Part shown: positions 62,265-64,000 of the stretch, one piece after another
Position numbering within the stretch: position 1 is the stretch's first letter
How the letters are laid out: every line of letters begins with the position of its first letter
Source of the DNA: Conexibacter sp. CPCC 205762
GTDB lineage: Bacteria > Actinomycetota > Thermoleophilia > Solirubrobacterales > Solirubrobacteraceae
Direction: 5' to 3'
Length of the DNA: 64,000 nt
Assembly: GCF_030646155.1 (NCBI RefSeq)
Contig: NZ_JAUTDN010000014.1
Location: 50,144-114,143, forward strand
Program-made: the position numbers and the translations under genes
The notes under the pieces: model-generated
The model's input: the letters and a program-made list of their open reading frames with translations, nothing else
Database searches by the model: none
Told to the model about the DNA's origin: nothing

Positions 62265-63461
62265 ATGTCCCTGGAAACGTCCACGCCCGCGGCGACGGCC
62301 GCCTGGCTCGCCCGCAACGCGGTCGACTGCCTGCCCGCGGGCGGGCTGCAGCGCAAGCTGGAGGAGGCCGCGCGCGAGGGACGGCCGCTGCGGATCAAGC
62401 TCGGCATCGATCCGACGGCGCCGGACATCCACCTCGGCTTCACGGTCGTGCTCGGCAAGCTGCGCGAGTTCCAGGACCTCGGTCACACGGTGGTGCTGAT
62501 CATCGGCGACTACACCGCGCGCGTGGGGGATCCGTCCGGGCGCTCCGCGACCCGGCCGGTGCTCTCAGGCGAGCAGATCGACGCCAACGCCCAGACCTTC
62601 CAGGCGCAGGCGATGAAGGTGCTCGACCCGGATCGGCTGGAGGTCCGCCGCAACGGCGAGTGGCTCGACATGCGGACGGAGGAGCTGTTCAGCCTCGCGC
62701 GCACGACCACCGTCGCACGGATCCTCGAACGGGACGACTTCGCCAAGCGCTACGCGGCCCACGCCCCGATCTCGATCCTCGAGCTGTTCTATCCGCTGCT
62801 GCAGGGCTACGACTCGGTCGTCGTCGAAGCCGACGTCGAGCTGGGCGGCACCGATCAGAAGTTCAACCTGCTGCTGGGGCGCGACATCCAGCATCACTAC
62901 GGCAAGCCCGAGCAGGTGATCCTGACGATGCCGATCCTCCCGGGGGTCGACGGCGAGCGCAAGATGTCGAAGTCGTTCGGCAACTACATCGGCGTCACCG
63001 AGCCGCCCGAGGAGATCTACGGCAAGACGCTGCGTCTGCCCGACGAGGCGCTCGGCACGTGGTACGAGCTGCTGGTCGGCGCGCCGCCGCCGGCCGACGT
63101 GGGGCCACGAGACGCCAAGCGCGCGCTTGCGCGCACCTTGGTCGCGCGCTTCCACGACGACGAGTCGGCGCGCGCGGCGGAGGCAGCCTTCGACCGGCTC
63201 CATCTCGAGCACCGGCCACCGGACGAGATGCCGGACGCCCCCCTGGACGGGGGCGCAGATGGGCAGGTCCATCTGCCTGCCCTGCTCGCCAGCACCTTCG
63301 GCGTCACCTCCTCGGAGGGGCGGCGGCTGCTGAGACAGGGCGGGGTCAAGCTCGACGGGGAGCCGCTCGCGGCCGAACCGCTCGACCGGCCCGCCAGCGA
63401 GTTGGACGGAAGAGTCCTCCAGCTCGGCAAGCGGCGCTTCGCTCGGCTGCGGAGCAACTGA
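62265..63461 (+). CDS. tyrS: Tyrosyl-tRNA synthetase
   Basis: 398 residues. Charges tRNA(Tyr). IKLGIDPTAPDIHLGF at about 43 contains the class I HIGH-type motif, LGGTDQKFNLLLGRD at about 191 the tyrosine pocket, and KMSKSFGN at about 230 the KMSKS loop. The C-terminal S4 RNA-binding domain (LLRQGGVKLDGEPL) is present. It is the TyrZ-type lineage common in Actinobacteria. No T-box or other aminoacyl-tRNA sensing leader is seen before it; the transcript appears leaderless. Confidence 0.95.
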   Translation: MSLETSTPAATAAWLARNAVDCLPAGGLQRKLEEAAREGRPLRIKLGIDPTAPDIHLGFTVVLGKLREFQDLGHTVVLIIGDYTARVGDPSGRSATRPVLSGEQIDANAQTFQAQAMKVLDPDRLEVRRNGEWLDMRTEELFSLARTTTVARILERDDFAKRYAAHAPISILELFYPLLQGYDSVVVEADVELGGTDQKFNLLLGRDIQHHYGKPEQVILTMPILPGVDGERKMSKSFGNYIGVTEPPEEIYGKTLRLPDEALGTWYELLVGAPPPADVGPRDAKRALARTLVARFHDDESARAAEAAFDRLHLEHRPPDEMPDAPLDGGADGQVHLPALLASTFGVTSSEGRRLLRQGGVKLDGEPLAAEPLDRPASELDGRVLQLGKRRFARLRSN

Positions 63462-63470
63462 GCGCGCAAT

Positions 63471-63507
63471 GACGGTCTCCTGCGACATCGTGCAAACGGA
63501 GACCGTC
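63471..63507 (+). terminator. Hairpin after tyrS
   Basis: GACGGTCTCC (63471-63480) and GGAGACCGTC (63498-63507) form a perfect 10-bp stem with a 17-base loop, 9 bases after the tyrS stop. No T-run. Confidence 0.65.
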
Positions 63508-63841
63508 GCCGGCGCCCGCGTGGCTGCCACCACTTCCGCGCTCACCCGCGTGCCGCCTGCGGGCGCGCGCACTCGCGGGCCAACACTGTCGGGCCAGCAC
63601 CGCGCATCCGTCGGAAGGATCGCGGACAGCGACTGACGCCCCGCTCGCCGAAATCTCTCGAGGGGATTCTCCCCGATGCAGCTTGATTTCTCAGAAGTTC
63701 GCCCTGGCGACTTAGAGCGTCCACGCGCCAAAACCGATCCCAAACGTGGGTCGGGCCCGCGTGCAACAGCGAGAAAACCCCGTCACCACGGGGAATCTCG
63801 GGGTGTGTTCACACCGTGGACGCATCTCTGAGAAGCATCTG
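63508..63841. other. Gene-free region between tyrS and the right-edge promoters
   Basis: No convincing gene is seen. Small structures include GGGGA-TTC-TCCCC (63662-63674), CCCCGT-CACC-ACGGGG (63778-63793) and GGTGTG-TT-CACACC (63802-63815). The base composition is less GC-rich than the genes, as expected for a control region. Confidence 0.5.
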
Positions 63842-63847
63842 TATAGT
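63842..63847 (+). promoter_or_regulatory. Strong -10 box TATAGT near the right edge
   Basis: TATAGT is close to the TATAAT consensus and stands out in such GC-rich DNA. A loose -35, TGGACG at 63817-63822, is 19 bases upstream. It may be the first of two tandem promoters. Confidence 0.45.
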
Positions 63848-63903
63848 TCTCGACGCGGCGCAGGACGGGCCGCCCGGACAGACCGAGCGAAGGGTCGGAC
63901 CGG

Positions 63904-63950
63904 GGAGTGGAAGAAGTTGGGTTCCACTCCGCGCTTCTGTGCGCTATACT
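63904..63950 (+). promoter_or_regulatory. Second promoter (TTCCAC-17-TATACT) with inverted repeat over the -35
   Basis: TTCCAC (63922-63927) is 17 bases before TATACT (63945-63950). The -35 lies in the right arm of GGAGTGGAA/TTCCACTCC (63904-63912 and 63922-63930), a perfect 9-bp inverted repeat. Tandem AT-rich promoters after tyrS with no ORF suggest a stable RNA operon beyond the edge, not seen here. Confidence 0.5.
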
Positions 63951-64000
63951 TTCGCGCCCCGCTTCGAGTGCAGATAGTGCTCGGCGCGTGTCGGATGGAG

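Overview
The window is very GC-rich, densely coding, actinobacterial-type chromosomal DNA. Glutamine amidotransferase gatCAB, a menaquinone (men) gene set, RsgA, PcrA-type helicase, EfeUOB, TetR and XRE regulators, and many secreted proteins fit a free-living actinobacterium. The mix, and the style of the secreted Ala/Arg-rich proteins, suggest Solirubrobacterales (Conexibacter-like); this assignment is an inference and was not checked by any search. I see no tRNA, rRNA, CRISPR array, insertion sequence or phage gene. The DNA looks like core chromosome, with a few decayed remnants.

Layout. 1-9.8 kb: partial rsgA, a purine deaminase, cysK-cysE (cysteine synthesis), a lipid-linked sugar transferase, a polysaccharide deacetylase, a PcrA/UvrD helicase and folD. 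10.3-14.3 kb: gatCAB and small membrane proteins. 14.3-16.6 kb: ilvB-ilvN. 16.6-34.5 kb: menF, menD, menH, menC-menA-menB and menE, interleaved with an iron-uptake operon (efeUOB), an MMPL transporter and two methyltransferases. 35.6-42.8 kb: ilvC, a broken MBL hydrolase gene, serA, a permease, and leuA preceded by a leucine-rich leader peptide. 42.9-50.8 kb: an AlkZ-like protein, a TetR-patatin pair, a copper-protein operon (multicopper oxidase, beta-helix protein, cupredoxin) and an autoregulated-looking HTH-cupin regulator. 50.8-57.6 kb: leuC-leuD-leuB-ilvE-cimA-degT. 57.6-63.5 kb: argH, a DNA glycosylase, PBP1A and tyrS, followed by 0.5 kb of non-coding DNA with AT-rich promoter-like boxes.

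How it works together. The window holds most branched-chain amino acid steps: ilvBN, ilvC, leuACDB, ilvE and citramalate synthase for 2-oxobutanoate; ilvD is not seen. It also holds the o-succinylbenzoate route to menaquinone from chorismate to DHNA prenylation, plus MenE; a DHNA-CoA thioesterase and a proven MenG are not seen.

The most striking non-coding signals are: a recurring TA-nnn-T hexamer 6-13 bases before the start codon of roughly 25 genes (leaderless transcription); a leucine-codon-rich leader ORF before leuA; a perfect 15+15 bp inverted repeat touching the start codon of the HTH-cupin regulator; and a perfect 7+4+7 operator between tetR and the copper operon. Arginine codon AGA is also strikingly frequent for such GC-rich DNA.
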